From positions 55,767,821-55,831,820 of the forward strand of contig NC_083346.1 of NCBI RefSeq assembly GCF_019175385.1: DNA of 64,000 nucleotides. Direction: 5' to 3'. The notes beneath the pieces were generated by a model. That model made no database searches and was not told the origin of the DNA. It worked only from the letters and a program-made list of their open reading frames with translations. Made by a program: the position numbers and the translations under genes. This DNA is from Lycium barbarum. Its lineage: Eukaryota; Streptophyta; Magnoliopsida; Solanales; Solanaceae. This document shows positions 34,401 to 46,237 of this stretch, one piece after another; the first letter of the stretch is position 1, and the number at the start of each line of letters is the position of its first letter.

Positions 34401-35979
34401 CGGTGGTCACATATCACGACTACACAATCTCTATACACTCGGCTAGCTATCACCGATTCACCCACGGGTGTAGACACCTCAAAAGGCTTGATAGACTCCT
34501 GCTCAATTATAAATCGACCCGCAATATATGGAGTAACATATGATAATGTGGAGCCCGGATCAATCAAAGCATATACATCATGAGAGAATACCGACAATAT
34601 ACCTGTGACCACGTCAGGAGAAGACTCAAGATCTTGGCGTCCAGCCAAAGCATAAATACGGTGCTGAGAACCGCTAGTACTGGGAGCTCTCCCTCTGCCT
34701 CTACCATGGCCAGGTGGCACATGTGAACCTGGCCCCATAGGGCGTACAGATGCCGAAGATCCAGCTACCGACCCTGATAGCTGGGTCCTACCTCTACCAT
34801 GTACTGAGGGGCAATCACGCATAATATGGCCTGGCCGACCACATGAATAGCAATCATCTGAACCAAATCGGCATCGACCCCAATGCATCTTCCCACACTG
34901 GGAACACGGTGGTATGGGTGGCCTTGACTGGCCCAAATCACCTCTAAACTGAGGTCCTGTATAACTCGGACTCGGCCCTGAACGAGCAGATCTATCAAGG
35001 CCCTGGCCTGAAAACCGTGGAGGTGGACTGGTCATAGAATAGCCTGAATGGCTGGGAAGCTGCTGTCTGTGTCCACCCCGGGAATCGCTCCTCGAACCTG
35101 AAGGTCTAGCTCTCTTGCTATGTCCCCTATCTTGCTCACGTTTATTTCTCCGCTGCTGTAGGTGTTCCTCTAATTCCTGAGCATGTGCCTGAATGTGTGC
35201 AATATCCATGCCATCCTGAAGGGACGCAGTTAAGCATTTATCCATCAAGTGTGGCCCTATGCCTTTCACAAACCGGTGCACCCGATCGCCCATGTCCGCT
35301 ACCATGGCTGAAGCATACCTAGCCAAGGAATTGAAGCGGAGACTATACTCTTTAGCACTCATGCTACCTTGCCTCAGATTCAAGAATTTATCGGCCCTAG
35401 CTCGCCGAACTTCTGGGGGCATATAATGACGGAGAAAAGCGTCAACAAACTCTTGCCATACCGGAGGAGGTGCATTGGCTCCCCGCGAGCCATCCATACT
35501 GTATACCACTGGATCGAGATATCTCTCAATCTATAGGACGCTAGCTCTACCGACTCAGTGTCTGAAACATGTATCAACCGGAGCGTCCTTAGCATACCAT
35601 CAATAAAGTCCTGGGGATCCTCCTACAGTTTCGACCCAAAGAATTCCGGGGGTTTCAAAGCAATGAAGTCACGGGCCCTTGCACTAACAGCCCTGTCACC
35701 TTACCCTGCGCTTGGCCTCTGAGTCGGGGCCGCAACCAACTGAGTCAACAAATTAATGGCCTCTCTCACGTCTATGCCCGTAGCATTCGGTGGAGGAGCT
35801 GGAGCTAGGGCTGAGGCTCCCACGTGCTCCTCGGTAATAGGCACTGTCTGGGAGGACTAAGATTGAGCTGCACTCTGGGACTCATCTTCCTCTACTACCG
35901 GTGGCAGTGCTCTTTCAGCCCGCTTTTCTGCCAGCGTCTTGCCCTTTTGGGCTGCTGTGGCCTTTTTCTTTTTAGGCAT
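31477..35979 (-). pseudogene. Element C copy 1 gag-pol, heavily degraded
   Basis: The ATG at 35979 gives [14 protein letters not shown], a Gag only distantly related to B/D. Order: capsid region (34283-35600), knuckle [14 protein letters not shown] (about 34820-34860), protease [11 protein letters not shown] (near 34550), RT (33240-34243; catalytic FMDD where relatives have FIDD), RNase H (about 32800-33190), integrase (31911-32560), chromodomain-like tail ending at 31477. Lesions shared with copy 2: TAG at 35623-35625, a gag frameshift near 35510, a one-base RT frameshift near 33727, and TAA at 31774-31776. Private lesions: TAG near 35859, TAG at 34283 and TAG at 33240 (all CAG to TAG), plus a roughly 350-bp deletion with filler at 31875-31930. 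Confidence 0.9.
31872..31932 (-). other. Deletion junction with templated filler DNA
   Basis: Copy 2 continues from GAGCTTCCCCTTTTTGCC into about 350 bp of integrase/GPY coding sequence (42003-42350). In copy 1 this is replaced by about 55 bp made of pieces copied from nearby: a GCCCATCGGTC-GTGGGTGA piece, AATAGTACG, ATCTTCAAGAGTCTGA and GAGCTTCCCC. Confidence 0.8.
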
Positions 35980-36173
35980 CTCTGAAATACACAACACACG
36001 ATTTAGGCACAAGAATTTCTTACCTCATAGCTCTATCGCACGATTCTTATGAAGAAAGAAGGTCATATATTCCTAAAATGTCCACAGCTTCTCGTTTATA
36101 AGTGTGGCGCGCAACACACCCATAACTAAGACTCTACTAGACACGGCTCGTAGACACATCCTAGGACTGAACT

Positions 36174-36185
36174 GCTCTGATACCA
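36174..36185 (-). other. Primer-binding site, element C copy 1
   Basis: GCTCTGATACCA on the plus strand, 4 nt from the LTR2 edge at 36190. Confidence 0.92.
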
Positions 36186-36491
36186 CTTTTGTCACGACCC
36201 GGCTAGGGGGCCGCGACGAGCACCAGGTGCTACCCCACCCGAGCACCCCCTTATCGTACATAACATAACATCTGGGTGAACCATAAGTCAATTCGGTCTT
36301 TTCTTATCGTTAATCATAACGATTCCATTAGACGACCATCATTATTTAACATATCATAGGCATCTATGCCACATCATAAGTACAAGGCCGACGTGGCTAA
36401 CAAAGGATATACAAAACATGGGCCGACATGGCCGAGCATCTCTACCCACATACACATGACTAGGAGCCTCTAAGAGTATGACATATCGTAT

Positions 36492-36705
36492 GAGCGGGAC
36501 AGGACTCTGCTATGCCCATAATTACATACACAAAAGAATAAGTACCCAAAAGCTACGGCTCCGAAAGAAATGGAGCTCTTCTATGCAATCTCTGAATAAG
36601 AAGCTATGCATCAAGTCTGTCTCCCTGTGCACCTGCGGGCATGACGCAGCGTCCACAAACAAAAGGACGTCAGTACGAAGAATGTACTGAGTATGTAAAG
36701 CATGA
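36492..36705 (-). other. Structured module, fourth stem decayed
   Basis: Same as the LTR1 module in stems one to three (including CGTCC/GGACG). The fourth stem has lost pairing through two C/T changes near 36515. Confidence 0.55.
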
Positions 36706-37365
36706 TCAACATCAATATAGAAGCATAATAGATATCATATGAAAATAGCATAGGAGGGGAGACAGTAATATCATCATCATCATGTCGCTTATGTTACACC
36801 CCGGAAAAATTTCGCGTTATCAAAACTGTAGACGGCTAGTACAGGCCAAAGGGTCGATACAGCACGAACGCGGCCCCACGTGGCGCGAACGCGTTGAACG
36901 AAAATTCGAGAATCAAGTTCGGAATGAAGGTGGTGTTATAAGAAGGTAATAATAACATATATATGACATTTGGAGACCATATGGTGTAGATTAGTTCATA
37001 CGTTATTTGACAAAAAACCCTCGTTGCTGCAAGCTAAGTGGGGCCCACACATCGGAGTTTAATAAAGGATATATGAAGATACATACAAGTAGTATATGGA
37101 AAGTCGAGCAAGTCCTAAGAAGGACCCATAAGCCAAAAATGGGCATAAGCCCTCCAAAAGGACGATTTAAGGAAACGTTTCCGGATGATCTGACTTGAAA
37201 GGGCAAACCCGGCATTATAAGTTTGGAATTTGGGAAAACCCCCAGAAATAAAAGTTGTAGATAATTGAAATATATTTCCAACCATATGTCGTGGGCCCTC
37301 ATACGATATCGGGATCAAAAGTTATGACCATTTTACTGAACGAAGGTCCAGTCAGAAAAGTAACT

Positions 37366-37462
37366 ACGCGAACGCGCAGAAGGAATTTGTTGAAACCTGG
37401 GCGAACGCGCCCACAGGCGACGCGAACGCACCCACAGGGGACGCGAACGCGCAGAGGAAATT
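37366..37462 (+). promoter_or_regulatory. GCGAACGCG motif array upstream of TATA
   Basis: Four near copies of CGCGAACGCGC-type sites separated by CACAGGGGA-type spacers, 30-130 bp upstream of TATAAAAA (37493-37500). A further pair lies at 36865-36898. The gag-only element has related sites at 1307-1346 and 7093-7183. Confidence 0.5.
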
Positions 37463-38608
37463 TCGTGTCGGTTCCAACAGAACCGAAACGATTATAAAAA
37501 GGGGGTTATCCCCCATTTTGCAGATCAACACACACAAAAAACACCCCAAAAACTCTCCAAAAATCTGGAGAGTTCTCCCCAACTCCCCAAGCCAAATTTT
37601 TGCCCAAACCAGGTATAATTTCCCAATTTCAGTCCGGATAGCGTATAGTTTTTGCTGCAGAATCATATAGCGGGCGTGTGGTGGCCTAAAATTAGCGTGA
37701 AAAGGTGGAGATACAGCAATATTAAAGGGAGAAAGGTATGAATCTCTTCTTATTTATGTTAATACCAGTTTATTTACGAAGAAGACGCGATTAAATAATT
37801 GTATACTGAGTTAATTAGTTATAAAAGTTGAAAAACAGCGTGTGGGCTGTTTTATGAGATATGTTGGAGTTTGAAACATTATAATTTATGTTGGTATTGT
37901 TGTTGTTGTTGGTTGCTGAATTAAGAATTCGGGCTAGGCATATAAACAGGGGAGATGCTGCCCGATTTTCGGCAGAATATAAAATAGTATAATTTGAAGT
38001 ATGGTACAAGTGTACGATGAAAAGGCTAATATTAGTGTGAATTATCTTAAATGTGGACTTACAAGCTCGGACACATAAGCGTAGCTAATAGGACGTGGAA
38101 CAGGTATGTTAAGGCTCGTCCCTTTCTTTCAAAGGCATGATTCCTAACGTTATGAATTTATAGATGTAAAATATTTTCCTTGTCTTTAAAGGTTAGAAGT
38201 CTATGGTCCCAAGGCAATGATTATTTTTCCAATAACCCGTCAATGTTTTCCAAAATGTCCGTATTTTTTTAAAACAAAAGGTTTTTTTTGGTTTTGTAAG
38301 CTTTTATGACAATGACGATGGATATGTTTTATAATGACAATGATGAAGTCAAATATGAGAAAATGTCTACGATAGATACGTTGATGATATGTTCCTACCA
38401 TTAATATGACAATATGAGGTTTATGATTTTATTATATGTTTTCTCTTAACGCTACTCTTTATTGATAGCCTCGCCTTATAATTTTAGTTCCTTCAAGGTG
38501 AGACATGGCGATTATGATTATTCCATAATATAATCGGAGGTTACCGACCTTACGTCACCCCGATAGACTTATAGTATTTCTTGGGCTCTCCTGCATGCTG
38601 CTCACACG

Positions 38609-38775
38609 ATATATGTATATGGGAAAAAGGGCCAGAGCGCCATAGACGCTGACATATGTACATGATACACATATATGTATATGGGAAAAAGGGGCCAGAG
38701 CGCTATAGACATTGATATATGAACATGATACATGTATATGTATATGGGGTAAGGGGAAAGGTAAGGCGCTATAGA
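38609..38775 (+). repeat. 62-bp tandem repeat in LTR H (about 2.7 units)
   Basis: Units start ATATATGTATATGGG and contain CCAGAGCGC-ATAGACG, at 38609, 38671 and about 38733. The third is partly diverged. Confidence 0.85.
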
Positions 38776-38944
38776 CGCACAGCCACCTGATCAGTTGGAG
38801 TATGATACATGATATCGTCCCGGAGGCGGGATGCCCGGACGCAGGATATATGGCTAAATGGATCGGAGCCGACGCCTCGGCAATATGATATGTTCTATTT
38901 TCTATATATACGAAAAGAGATGTTTTCCAAGAAAGTAAAGTATT

Positions 38945-39035
38945 ATATGCACATATGGATCGGGTTGCCCGTTCGGCAGCAATATGTTATAGCATATGCA
39001 CATATGGATCGGGCTGCACGTTCCGCAGTGCTAAG
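38945..39035 (+). repeat. 49-bp tandem duplication in LTR H
   Basis: Two units beginning ATATGCACATATGGATCGGG at 38945 and 38994. Confidence 0.85.
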
Positions 39036-39159
39036 CATGCATGGTACCGCCAAAAAAGGGCATTTATAAGTACATGTTACCCCTTCATCTCATCATATGC
39101 TCTATATTTACTTTGTATCATTATCCATGCTATGTGTCCCTCATATGTTATTATTCATG

Positions 39160-39310
39160 CCTTACATACTCAGTACATTGCTCGTACTGACCCACTTTCT
39201 TCGGGGCCTGCGTTTCATGCCGCGCAGGTACACCCAGATGAGTTGAAGCTAATATAGAAGACATTCCAGCAGAGTTGGCAAGCTCCACTTGTTCCTGGAG
39301 CGCTACCGAG
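39160..39310 (+). other. Structured module, three hairpins
   Basis: CAGTAC/GTACTG, a weaker CCC/GGG stem, and GCTCC/GGAGC with a longer loop. The GACGGG/CCCGTC hairpin is absent. An AATAAA lies just downstream (39338). Confidence 0.5.
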
Positions 39311-40875
39311 TCAGAGTACATGTGCTACGATGTCTAATAAATGTTAGAGACTTTGCAGACAGAGTCGTGGGTATATGATGTCGGTATTGTGAATGGCTCC
39401 ACTAGCCTATGTGTCATTTTATGTTATGTTATAAAGTCCATATGATCACAGACAATATTGATTGAGTACGATGAAAAAAAATGAAAGCTTTACTATGTTT
39501 TCCACTCCTTATTCATATTCATATTATATACATAGTCATCACACCCTAGTAAAGTCGGGGCGTGACAGCTTACTTGCATACATCGTCGTTCGTATCCCAT
39601 AATAACACTCGTACCATACTTGTGCTCATATTCGTATACATGTCCTTATTCGTATCCTTATACATAGTCTTATCACATTCATATTCATATTATATACATA
39701 GTCATTTCATATACATAGCATTTACATAGCATACCCGACCTCATAGGATCGGTGTCTTATACATACTTGGCCAACCAAGGCTCAAGATCATACATACCTG
39801 GCCCTACCAAGGCGTCAGGGTTATCCGTACCATCTGCAGAGGTGTGCGCGCGTTTCGTAATTGTATGCATACATTATACATAGTCATATACATATAGTCT
39901 TACCCGGCATCATAAGCTCGGGGTCTTATCATAGCCCTTCATAGGCATACATATACATATATCGTAGCTCGTAAGCATCTCTAGTCTCATTTTACTCTCA
40001 TCATCATTACTATCCTCATCATTATCGTTACATTTACATTATAGACTTACTCGTCATACGAGGAACGTAGTATAATCATAGTACATTTCAAGGGTCGTGA
40101 GCTTATGAGCTCGGAATGTCAACCATTGAAGACAACATACTCATATAGAGGAATTTAGGAATTTGGCCAAGAACCAAGCCTTATGAAAGAAGGGTTAGCC
40201 TTACATACCTTTCCGTCGAACTATTCTACACTTGCACGTTCCCTTCCAATGCTAGCGTTTATACCTTCATTAATATCATAACAATGGCTATTAGTCATTC
40301 ACATTATCCACCTTATCTAGATTCCTCAATTTGCCTCTAATTCACCCACATTCATGGTCATAACACCCATCTTCGTCCATTCGTCTAAAGTGTTTAGTTC
40401 ATGATCTTAATACCATTTATAACACATTCATATCACAACCCAACAACTTTCATAACTCAATTCAAACTATTTCTCAAAATGTCACTATTCATCATTCATG
40501 ACCTAGTTGACCACATTTTCTTCAATCCATGTATTTTAATTCTCCAATACCTTAAACATCTTGTAAAAATCATGAATCTTACCTTAGAAGTTGTAGGAAC
40601 AAGCTTTGGTTAATAATACTCTTGTTTGTGCAAAACCCTAGATTTTCTCCATTTGGATTTCTTGACTTGGATGGTCCTTGGTGATTCCCTTATCCTTGAT
40701 TCACTTGTCTTAATGTTATTGATGGCTTATAATCCTTGAACACTCATATAATAAATGTAGACAGAAGTTATAGAGAGAAGTGGTGTAATGTTGTAATGAA
40801 ATAAAATAAGTGTTGATCCTCATATTTAATGAATTGGAAAATCTGTGCTGGGTGAACAGTGATCGTCCATGGAGG

Positions 40876-41228
40876 TTTACGGTCCGTATTCCACTTTACG
40901 GACCGTCCCTCGTGGTTGTCTTTAAGCTTAAGCAGGACCAGAGACTTTGGCCTGCATGCATGGTGATTTATGACCATGGTTTACGGGCCGTAAATCACTT
41001 TACGGTCCGTTCACCAGGTCGTATTATACCTCTTCCTCAGCTGGCAGAATGTTGAAGTTTGGCATGCCAGTTTACGACCTGGCAGTTTACGGACCGTATA
41101 CCAGTTTACGGTCCGTATTTGCACTTTACGACCACTGGCAGAAAGCTGAAGCCTTTGCATGGCAGTTTACGACTGCCAATTTACGGACCGTATTGCACTT
41201 TACGGTCCGTATTTTGCAATATACGACC
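40876..41228 (-). promoter_or_regulatory. Palindromic ACGGTCCGT array, LTR2 copy
   Basis: Second copy of the U3 array at 30750-31100, with the same site order and a few substitutions. Confidence 0.55.
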
Positions 41229-41397
41229 ACTGGGCAGTTTTGCCAATTTTCAATTTTTCTCATTTCTCGACTTTTCATTCTAATCATCCACATCCCTTTA
41301 CATACATTTCCCATGAAACATTATACACTCGCACTCCTCGCACCCATCATTAGTTCATTTACTTGCGTACCAACGGGAAATTTTCCGAGGAGTAACA

Positions 41398-41432
41398 TTC
41401 TACCCCCCTTAGGAACATTCGTCCTCGAATGT
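41398..41432 (-). other. Polypurine tract and hairpin, element C copy 2
   Basis: Same as the copy 1 PPT at 31271-31305. It lies directly inside LTR2, confirming that LTR2 is the 3' LTR of copy 2. Confidence 0.85.
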
Positions 41433-41603
41433 TAAAGGCTTGGGGAATTCTATAAAAATTTCGCCGGAGTTTCCTCTGTAATGTGGCACTACCACCCTGC
41501 CACAACAACCCACAATAACAATGCCTCACAGGGAAATAATACAACAGCACTAGAAATTTGGCCACACACGACCTGAATGTATAAAAGGGAAAACATGCAT
41601 ACC

Positions 41604-44600
41604 TTATGATTTTGACGTCTCATCTTGGACTTCTTCTAAGGGCTGAAATAAATGTGGGTATTTGGATCGCGTATTCTCTTCCGCTTCCCATGTCATTTCC
41701 TCTCGATTGTTATTTCTCCACAGAACTTTAATTGAGGCCACCTCTTTGTTTCTAAGCCTCCGTACTTGCCTATCTAATATGGCAATGGGTATTTCATCAT
41801 AAGTTAACTTTTCTGTCACTTGAATATCATTCACTGGGACGATCCTCGTAGGATCTCCAACACACTACCGAAGCATCGAGACATGGAATACTGGATGTAC
41901 TTACTCCAAATATGGAGGTAGATCTAGCTTATAGGCCACTTTGCCTATTTTGCGCACAATTTCGTATGGCCCAATATACCGGGGACTGAGCTTCCCCTTT
42001 TTGCCAAATCTCATCACGCCCTTCATCGGCGACACTTTCAAGAATACCCAATCTTTCACTTCGAACTCTAAGTCTCTTCGACGATTATCCGCATAGGACT
42101 TTTGACGACTTTGAGCCGCAAGCAACCGATCTTGTATGAGTTTAACTTTCTCTATTGCTTCCTGGACCAAGTCTGGCCCTATCAACTTAGCTTTTCCGGT
42201 TTCAAACCACCCAATTGGGGATCTACACTTTCGCCCATATAGAGCCTCATACGGTGCCATTTGAATGCTAGAATGATAACTGTTATTGTAGGCAAACTCA
42301 ATGAATGGCAAATGGTCATCCCAATTTCCTCCAAAATCTATCATACATGCCCGCAACATATCTTCAAGAGTCTGAATAGTACGTTCAGCTTGCCCATCGG
42401 TCTGTGGGTGAAATGCCGTGCTTAGGCGCACTTGGGTCCCTAAACCTTCTTGGAAAGACCCCCAAAACTTGGCTGTAAACTGAGTTCCTCTGTCGGAGAT
42501 AATAGATACTGGAACGCCATGGAGTCTCACTATCTCTTTAAGATAAAGCTTGGCATAATATTCTTCCATATAGGTCGTTCTGACCAGTAAGAAATGCGCT
42601 GACTTTGTGAGTCTATCCACGATCACCCATATAGAATCATATTTACGTCGAGAACGGGATAACCCTGTAATGAAATCCATATTAATCACTTCCCACTTCC
42701 AAGTTGGGATTTCTATAGCTTGCAATAAGCCACCCGGCTTTTGGTGTTGTATCTTCACTTGTTGGCAATTAGGACACTGAGCTACGAATTCCGCTACGTC
42801 TTTCATCATCCCATTCCACCAATATATAGTCTTAAGATCATGATACATTTTCGTCGCTCCGGGGTGAACGGAGTAACGGCAACAATGAGCTTCTCTCAAA
42901 ATCTGATGGCGTAGACCTGCCACATCGGGAACACATAACCTGCCTCGACATCGGAGAACTCCGTCTTCCGAAATGTCAAATGATGACCCCTCCTTCTGAG
43001 GGAGTGTATCTCTGTACTGCATTAGCATGGGATCCTCATATTGTCGCTCTTTTACTTCCGCTACTAACGATGAAACTGCTGAATTCTGAATAATAGCTCC
43101 GCTGCTACCTGAGTCCACCACTCGGACTCCTAGGCTAGCTAACTGCTGAAGATCACGGGCCACCTCTTTCTTTTCTGGTCGTACATCACTTAGACTTCCC
43201 ATCGACCTGCGGCTAAGAGCATCAGCCACAATATTTGCCTTTCCGGGGTGGTACAGGATTTCAATATCATAGTCTTTTAGCAACTCTAGCCATGGTCGTT
43301 GCCGCAAATTCAACTCTTTCTGCTTGAAGATGTACTGGAGACTCTTATGATCTGTATAAATATCCACGTGGACACCATACAAGTAATGTCTCCATATCTT
43401 TAAAGTATGGACCACCGTGGCCAATTCTAAGTCATGGGTAGGATAATTCTGCTCATGCTTCCGTAATTGTCTAGAAGCATACGCAATCACCTTACCATTT
43501 TGCATCAATACACAGCCTAGCCCGACGCCTGAAGCATCACAATAAATAACATATCCTTCCAATCCCTCTGGAAGTGTCAAGACTGGGGCTGAAGTCAGTC
43601 GGTCTTTTAACTCTTGGAAACTACGCTCGCAAGCATCTGTCCATTGAAACTTAGCTGACTTCTGAGTCAACTTGGTGTGCAGTGGAGAAATAGAAGAGAA
43701 ATCCTCAGCAAATCTTCTGTAATAACCTGCTAAGCCCAAAAAGCTACGAACCTCCGTAGGGGTCGTGGGCCTTGGCCAAGTCTTCACTGCCTCAATCTTT
43801 TGGCTATCCACTCGAATACCGTCAGCTGCAACAATGTAGCCCAGAAATGCCACTGAGTTCATCCAAAACTCGCATTTGGAAAACTTCGCGAATAACTCTC
43901 GGGTTCGAAGAACTCCAAGGACAATACGCAAGTGATCCGCATGTTCTGCCTCGGATCTAGAATACACTAGGATATCATCGATGAATACAATCACGAATAG
44001 ATCCAGAAAAGGCCTGAATATATTGTTCATTAAGTCCATAAACACTGCCGGTGCATTAGTTAGCCCAAACGACATTACTCGGAACTCGAAATGGCCATAT
44101 CTTGTTCTGAAAGCTGTCTTAGGGATATCTTTCTCCCTAACTCTTACTGGTGATACCCGGACCTCAAATCAATCTTTGAAAACCATTTGGCACCTTGCAA
44201 TTGATCAAATAAATCATCAATCCTCGGAAGGGGATACTAGTTCTTAATCGTCACTTTATTCAATTGCCGATAATCAATGCACATTCTCAAGGAGCCATCC
44301 TTCTTCCGGATGAACAATACGGGTGCTCCCCACGGGGATGAACTAGGCCTAATGAAGCCTTTTTCAAGCAAGTCTTTTAATTGCTCCTTCAACTCTTTCA
44401 ATTCTGCGGGTGCCATCCTATAAGGAGGAATAGATATGGGATTAGTGTCTAGCAACACATCAATCGCAAAATCGATCTCTCGCTCGGGAGGAAGGCCTGG
44501 AAGCCCTTCCGGGAACACATCCAGAAATTCGTTCACTACCAGAACTGACTGAAGAGTCGGCGTCTCAGCTTCTACATCTCGAACTCGTACTAGGTGATAA

Positions 44601-46237
44601 ATGTACCCTTTCGTGATCATCTTCCTTGCCTTTAGATAGGAAATAAACCTACCCTTTGGTGACGCCGTATTTCCTTTCCATTCTAAGACTGGTTCTCCCA
44701 GAAACTGGAAGCGAACCATTTTCACTCTACAATCAACATTGGCGTAGCAAGAAGCCAACCAATCCATGCCCATAATGACATCAAAATCTACCATCTTTAG
44801 TTCATGCAAGTCAGCTATAGTACGGTGGTCACATATCACGACTACACAATCTCTATACACTCGGCTAGCTATCACCGATTCACCCACGGGTGTAGACACC
44901 TCAAAAGGCTTGATAGACTCCTGCTCAATTATAAATCGACCCGCAATATATGGAGTAACATATGATAATGTGGAGCCCGGATCAATCAAAGCATATACAT
45001 CATGAGAGAATACCGATAATATACCTGTGACCACGTCAGGAGAAGACTCAAGATCTTGGCGTCCAGCCAAAGCATAAATATGATGCTGAGAACCGCTAGT
45101 ACTGGGAGCTCTCCCTCTGCATCTACCATGGCCAGCTGGCACATGTGAACCTGGCCCCGTAGGGCGTACAGATGCCGAAGATCCGGCTACCGACCCTGAT
45201 GGCTGGGTCCTACCTCTAACATGTACTGAGGGGCAATCACGCATAATATGGCCTGGCCGACCACATGAATAGCAATCATCTGAACCAAATCGGCATCGAC
45301 CCCAATGCATCTTCCCACACTGGGAACACGGTCGTATGGGTGGCCTTGACTGGCCTAAATCACCTCTGAACTGAAGTCCTGTATAACTCGGACTCGGCAC
45401 TGAACGAGCAGATCTATCAAGGCCCTGGCCTGAAAATCGTGGAGGTGGACTGGTCATAGAATAGCCTGAATGGCTGGGAAGCTGCTGTCTGTGTCCACCC
45501 CTGGACTCGCTCCTCGAACCTGAAGGTCTAGCTCTCTTGCTATGTCCCCTATCTTGCTCACGTTTATTTCTCCGCTGCTGTAGGTGTTCCTCTAATTCCT
45601 GAGCATGTGCCTGAATGTGTGCAATATCCATGCCATCCTGAAGGGACGCAGTTAAGCATTTATCCATCAAGTGTGGCCATATGCCTTTCACAAACCGGTG
45701 CACCCGATCGCCCATATCCGCTACCATGGCTGAAGCATACCTAGCCAAGGAATTGAAGCGGAGACTATACTCTTTAGCACTCATGCTACCTTGCCTCAGA
45801 TTCAAGAATTTATCGGCCCTAGCTCGCCAAACTTCTGGGGGCATATAATGACGGAGAAAAGCGTCAACAAACTCTTGCCATGCCGGTGGAGGTGCATTGG
45901 CTCCCCGCGAGCCATCCATACTATATACCACTGGATCGAGATATCTCTCAATCTATAGGACGCTAGCTCTACCGACTCAATGTCTGAAGCATGTATCAAC
46001 CGGAGCGTCCTTAGCATACCATCAATAAAGTCTTGGGGATCCTCCTACAGTTTCGACCCAAAGAATTCTGGGGGTTTCAAAGCAATGAAGTCACGGGCCC
46101 TTGCACTAACAGCCCTGTCACCTTGCCCTGCGCTTGGCCTCTGAGTCGGGGCCGCAACCAACTGAGTCAACAAATTAATGGCCTCTCTCACGTCTTGGCC
46201 CGAAGCATTCGGTGGAGGAGCTGGAGCTGGGGCTGAG
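41604..46237 (-). pseudogene. Element C copy 2 gag-pol, main part
   Basis: From the point where element F interrupts gag (46237) to the chromodomain-like tail stop (41604). It retains capsid, knuckle [14 protein letters not shown], protease [13 protein letters not shown] with FIDDILVYS, RNase H, integrase with DRGTQF and [10 protein letters not shown], and GPY/F (YIGPYEIV). Unlike copy 1, the integrase-GPY segment is complete. Shared lesions: TAG at 46045-46047, a gag frameshift near 45935, an RT frameshift near 44147 and TAA at 41901-41903. Private: TAG near 41865. The gag N-terminus is at 55596-55759. Confidence 0.9.

Larger units (their letters stand above)
36792..39567 (+). mobile_element. 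Solo LTR H inside element C LTR2
   Basis: A 2776-bp single LTR (TGTTACACCCCG…GGGCGTGACA) with TSD GCTTA (36787-36791, 39568-39572). The first part is related to the gag-only element's LTR: both share the GGAAGCCCTCCAAAAGGAC-like block, GTTGTAGATAATTG and the GCGAACGCG motifs. It carries a TATA box (37493), the core-promoter-like block (37936), a donor-like GGTATGTTAAGG (38105), two tandem repeats and the structured module without the fourth hairpin. Confidence 0.94.
36190..41397 (-). repeat. Element C array, shared middle LTR2, interrupted by solo LTR H
   Basis: 36190-36791 plus 39573-41397 gives 2427 bp, the same as LTR1. It serves as 5' LTR of copy 1 and 3' LTR of copy 2. No LTR-LTR junction or extra TSD lies here. 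The palindrome array is repeated at 40876-41228. Confidence 0.94.

Noticed and set aside
33240..35509. Endogenous pararetrovirus (caulimovirus) origin for the RT-RNase H
   Set aside because: Integrase, GPY/F, chromodomain-like tail, LTRs and TSDs are present and there is no movement protein, so these are Ty3/gypsy elements.
37364..37462. CRISPR-like or satellite array
   Set aside because: A few short CG-rich repeats with irregular spacing inside a plant LTR; too few and irregular for either.
38809..39257. Plus-strand frames of 86 and 100 codons in solo LTR H
   Set aside because: They span the 49-bp tandem duplication and the structured module, with no start context or homologous frame in other LTRs.
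36792..39567. Full-length element rather than solo LTR
   Set aside because: Direct TSD GCTTA flanks a single LTR, with no PBS, PPT or coding sequence between.
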